Assembly: GCA_028293285.1 (NCBI GenBank)
Contig: JAQGPC010000192.1
Span: 1 to 33,215, forward strand
Direction of reading: 5' to 3'
Length of the DNA: 33,215 bases
Source of the DNA: Pedosphaera sp.
GTDB lineage: Bacteria > Verrucomicrobiota > Verrucomicrobiia > Limisphaerales > Pedosphaeraceae
The notes beneath the pieces were generated by a model, which searched no databases, was not told the DNA's origin, and was given only the letters and a program-made list of their open reading frames with translations. Numbering within the stretch: position 1 is the first letter of the stretch; every line of letters begins with the position of its first letter. Positions 31,586-33,215 of this stretch are shown here, piece after piece. Made by a program: the position numbers and the translations under genes.

Positions 31586-32169
31586 TCCATCCTCCTCGGA
31601 AACGATACGCCCTGGGCGGAAATCTGGTTCGTTTCGTGCGCGAGTTCTTTCCGCAGTATCCATTGGTCAACCGGAACATGGACCAACGACCCATCTGGTG
31701 TGGTAAAGCTGTACTCAGATTGTATACTCTCTTTCAGGCGATAACTTAAACGCTCATACCAACGCCGCACATGCTCATCCCGTTTTTCAACGCCAATTTC
31801 CGCATAATCAAATTCCTGCTCTGAAAGGATATTCTCTGCTGCCTCAATCAAATGCGTCCCAATTCTCTGTTTTTGCAGGAACGGATGGACTCTTAAAGCC
31901 CACAAAATCCCAGTGGATTCATCTTTCTTGGCGGCCAGATCGATCCAGACCTGGCCAACTGGCCAACCGCCGATAACCGCCAACAGCATTAAAGTTTCGC
32001 CTTTCTCCTGCCGCTCGAATGCCCGGCGGATGATTTCGCGATGGCGGGTGAACATGCCAAACCATTCAAGATTGGTCAGGTCATTACGATTGCATGGGCG
32101 AATGACAACCTCCGGTGAGACCGTAAATTGCTGAAACACCTTTGATGCCTTCCGTTCTTCACCTCTCAT
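31582..32169 (-). CDS. GNAT-family N-acetyltransferase
   Basis: The 195-residue protein has the GNAT order of elements: beta strand VVIRPCNRNDL near the N-terminus, LMLLAVIGGWPVGQVWIDL (strands 2-4), the acetyl-CoA motif ALRVHPFLQKQRIGTHLI (about 91-108, Q101-x-x-G104), then YAEIGVEKRDEHVRRWYERLSYRL with the usual end-of-fold Tyr. It transfers an acetyl group, probably to an amino-sugar, amine or protein; the substrate is not readable from sequence. Its ATG overlaps the stop of the upstream BioF2-like gene and its stop overlaps the downstream glycosyltransferase start, both as ATGA, so the three proteins are likely made in fixed ratio for one pathway. Confidence 0.82.
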   Translation of the reverse strand: MRGEERKASKVFQQFTVSPEVVIRPCNRNDLTNLEWFGMFTRHREIIRRAFERQEKGETLMLLAVIGGWPVGQVWIDLAAKKDESTGILWALRVHPFLQKQRIGTHLIEAAENILSEQEFDYAEIGVEKRDEHVRRWYERLSYRLKESIQSEYSFTTPDGSLVHVPVDQWILRKELAHETNQISAQGVSFPRRME

Positions 32170-33116
32170 ACTTCAGGACAGGCGGCCTTTTGTTTTATGC
32201 GCCGCCGATAATTCGGGCGATCCTTTGCGCCCCACTTATATTTGTAGGCCTCCTCTCCTCGCAGGAAATCAAACTCTTTTGCACCCTCGCGGGCCGCTTC
32301 TTCCATCGCGTAGCCAACCAACACCATCCCCGGACTGAGCCGTTCCCAAGCGGGATCAAAACCACCTAAGTAAAAGTATGCTCTCTCTTTATCAAGAAAT
32401 CCATAATAGCTCGCGATAATCTTTTGATTCAGGCGGAGCCCATAAAGGCGAAGGACTCCACGCGACAGCAGGGCCGCCGCCGCTTCTGCATGAAAACGTT
32501 GAATGCCCGTTTCTGCGAGAACGCCTGAACAGCCCCGGATGGCCCACCTGGCTCCATGGAGCTGAAACAGCGCCTCCAATAATTCTTCCAGGTTGCTTTC
32601 CGTGGCCCAATCAATGTGGACTTGCCCCATCTTCTCAATGCGGCGCTGGTAATAGCGAAAATTCTTGAGCTGCTGCGGCGGAATGGAACGGCAAAGTCCC
32701 TCGTCGTTTGGGGCCAGCTTTAGTGAGGGACAGTTGTTTTGTATGGCAATTTCTTCCGACCACTCGGTGGGGATTGGCCCCGCCTTCAGCAGCGTAGAGC
32801 CAGCTCTTAATTCCTGAAAGTCACAGACATCCCAACGATGGTGATTGCTGATCAGGTAGGCCAGCATGGCTTGCCCGCAATCGTCTTGAAACTCCGGATC
32901 CCAAATGCCATCCAGATAATCCGTTATTCCTGTCCCCATCAGGAACAGCGTCCGCACGGATTGTTCTGTTCGGAAAATTAATGGAGCCAGCCCCACCAAA
33001 CGTTCTTCGTGGTGGAACAGTACCACCTGCACTTCTTGCGGACCCAGGCAATGACACCAGGGGATGAGCCATTCAGGAGATTGGAACGGGGTGGCGGTTG
33101 GACAGCGGGTTAACAA
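32166..33116 (-). CDS. BioF2/FemAB-like acyltransferase (GNAT_6, CelD-type), N-terminus interrupted
   Basis: The 316-residue reading frame matches the GNAT_6/BioF2-like family: TPFQSPEWLIPW near the start, HEERLVGLAPLIF, FRYYQRRIEKMGQVHIDW, a second GNAT lobe with LYGLRLNQKIIASYYGF and the end motif FDFLRGEEAYKYKWGA. Such proteins occur in exopolysaccharide and cell-envelope clusters and are thought to add acyl or aminoacyl groups. The only start after the upstream stop is TTG 33116, but coherent family-like sequence continues upstream (EIREEWFEL) and, beyond a TAA at 33141-33143, resumes back to an ATG at 33203. The gene may therefore be a nonsense-interrupted version of a 345-residue protein. 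It overlaps the GNAT gene by 4 nt. Confidence 0.78.
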   Translation of the reverse strand: MLTRCPTATPFQSPEWLIPWCHCLGPQEVQVVLFHHEERLVGLAPLIFRTEQSVRTLFLMGTGITDYLDGIWDPEFQDDCGQAMLAYLISNHHRWDVCDFQELRAGSTLLKAGPIPTEWSEEIAIQNNCPSLKLAPNDEGLCRSIPPQQLKNFRYYQRRIEKMGQVHIDWATESNLEELLEALFQLHGARWAIRGCSGVLAETGIQRFHAEAAAALLSRGVLRLYGLRLNQKIIASYYGFLDKERAYFYLGGFDPAWERLSPGMVLVGYAMEEAAREGAKEFDFLRGEEAYKYKWGAKDRPNYRRRIKQKAACPEV

Positions 33117-33140
33117 TTCAAACCATTCTTCTCGAATTTC

Positions 33141-33203
33141 TTACAAATCTTTCAATGACGTTATTTCTTCAGTCTGAAGCTCTCTGGTTACTTCACTCAA
33201 CAT
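33141..33203 (-). other. 5' part of the BioF2-like gene, separated by an in-frame TAA
   Basis: From ATG 33203 the same frame reads MLSEVTREL then TEEITSLKDL, hits TAA at 33141-33143, and continues as EIREEWFELL into the TPFQSPEWL motif. Family members usually have about 25-35 residues of this charged type before that motif. So this is best read as the N-terminal piece of the same gene. Confidence 0.55.
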
Positions 33204-33215
33204 ACCTGGCCGTCC

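Noticed and set aside
1-33215. Transposase, integrase or phage genes and tRNA attachment sites
   Set aside because: I found no DDE, tyrosine or serine recombinase motifs, no terminal inverted repeats with target duplications and no tRNA-like cloverleaf.

Overview
The window looks like a chromosomal segment of a heterotroph from the Verrucomicrobia/Planctomycetes side of the tree, most likely a Pedosphaera/Limisphaera-type verrucomicrobium. This is inferred from gene content, not from a marker gene. The pointers are a GntR-LacI fusion regulator, secreted sulfatases, a LamG-like exported protein with a C-terminal tail of the 'LQSATN...TGPY...FFRL' type that I associate with verrucomicrobial secreted proteins, moderate GC, and sparse Shine-Dalgarno sequences. 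No rRNA, tRNA, CRISPR array, phage gene or transposase is visible.

Layout. (1) Positions 1-3063, plus strand: the end of an MFS transporter, a GntR-LacI regulator and an N-acetylneuraminate-lyase-type aldolase, reading as a sialic-acid (or similar keto-acid sugar) uptake and catabolism module. (2) 3098-4156, minus: an exported LamG-like protein. (3) 4303-18099, minus: about 14 kb of RND efflux. One operon holds an RND pump, its adaptor and an outer-membrane channel. A second holds an MdtABC-like adaptor plus two paired pumps without a channel of its own. A divergent LysR gene (18256-19143) controls the first operon through a well-formed dyad at 18231-18253. (4) 19218-23677, minus: a nucleotide-pyrophosphatase-like phosphodiesterase and two formylglycine-type sulfatases, divergent from a large secreted beta-helix protein (23988-26051). 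Together they look like a locus for degrading sulfated polysaccharide. (5) 26258-27921, plus: a small TPR protein and a PfkB sugar kinase with a perfect 10-bp-arm palindrome just upstream. (6) 27999-29792, minus: an MsbA-type ABC exporter. (7) 29793-30757: a gene-free stretch with unusual short-period repeats. (8) 30758-33203, minus: a tightly coupled three-gene cassette (BioF2/FemAB-like acyltransferase, GNAT acetyltransferase, glycosyltransferase-like protein), probably for cell-surface or exopolysaccharide modification.

Points that most deserve a second look. The 29793-30757 gap carries three tracts of degenerate 10-bp tandem repeats (16 units, T invariant at position 4 and C at position 5 in 15 of 16), flanked by two tracts of degenerate 7-bp repeats, with an 18-bp perfect palindrome between two of the 10-bp tracts. 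Two genes appear to be cut by in-frame stops with meaningful sequence on the far side: a TAG 15 codons before the natural end of a sulfatase, and a TAA near the N-terminus of the BioF2-like gene. The LysR-linked RND pump has alanine where the transmembrane-10 proton-relay lysine sits in its two neighbours.
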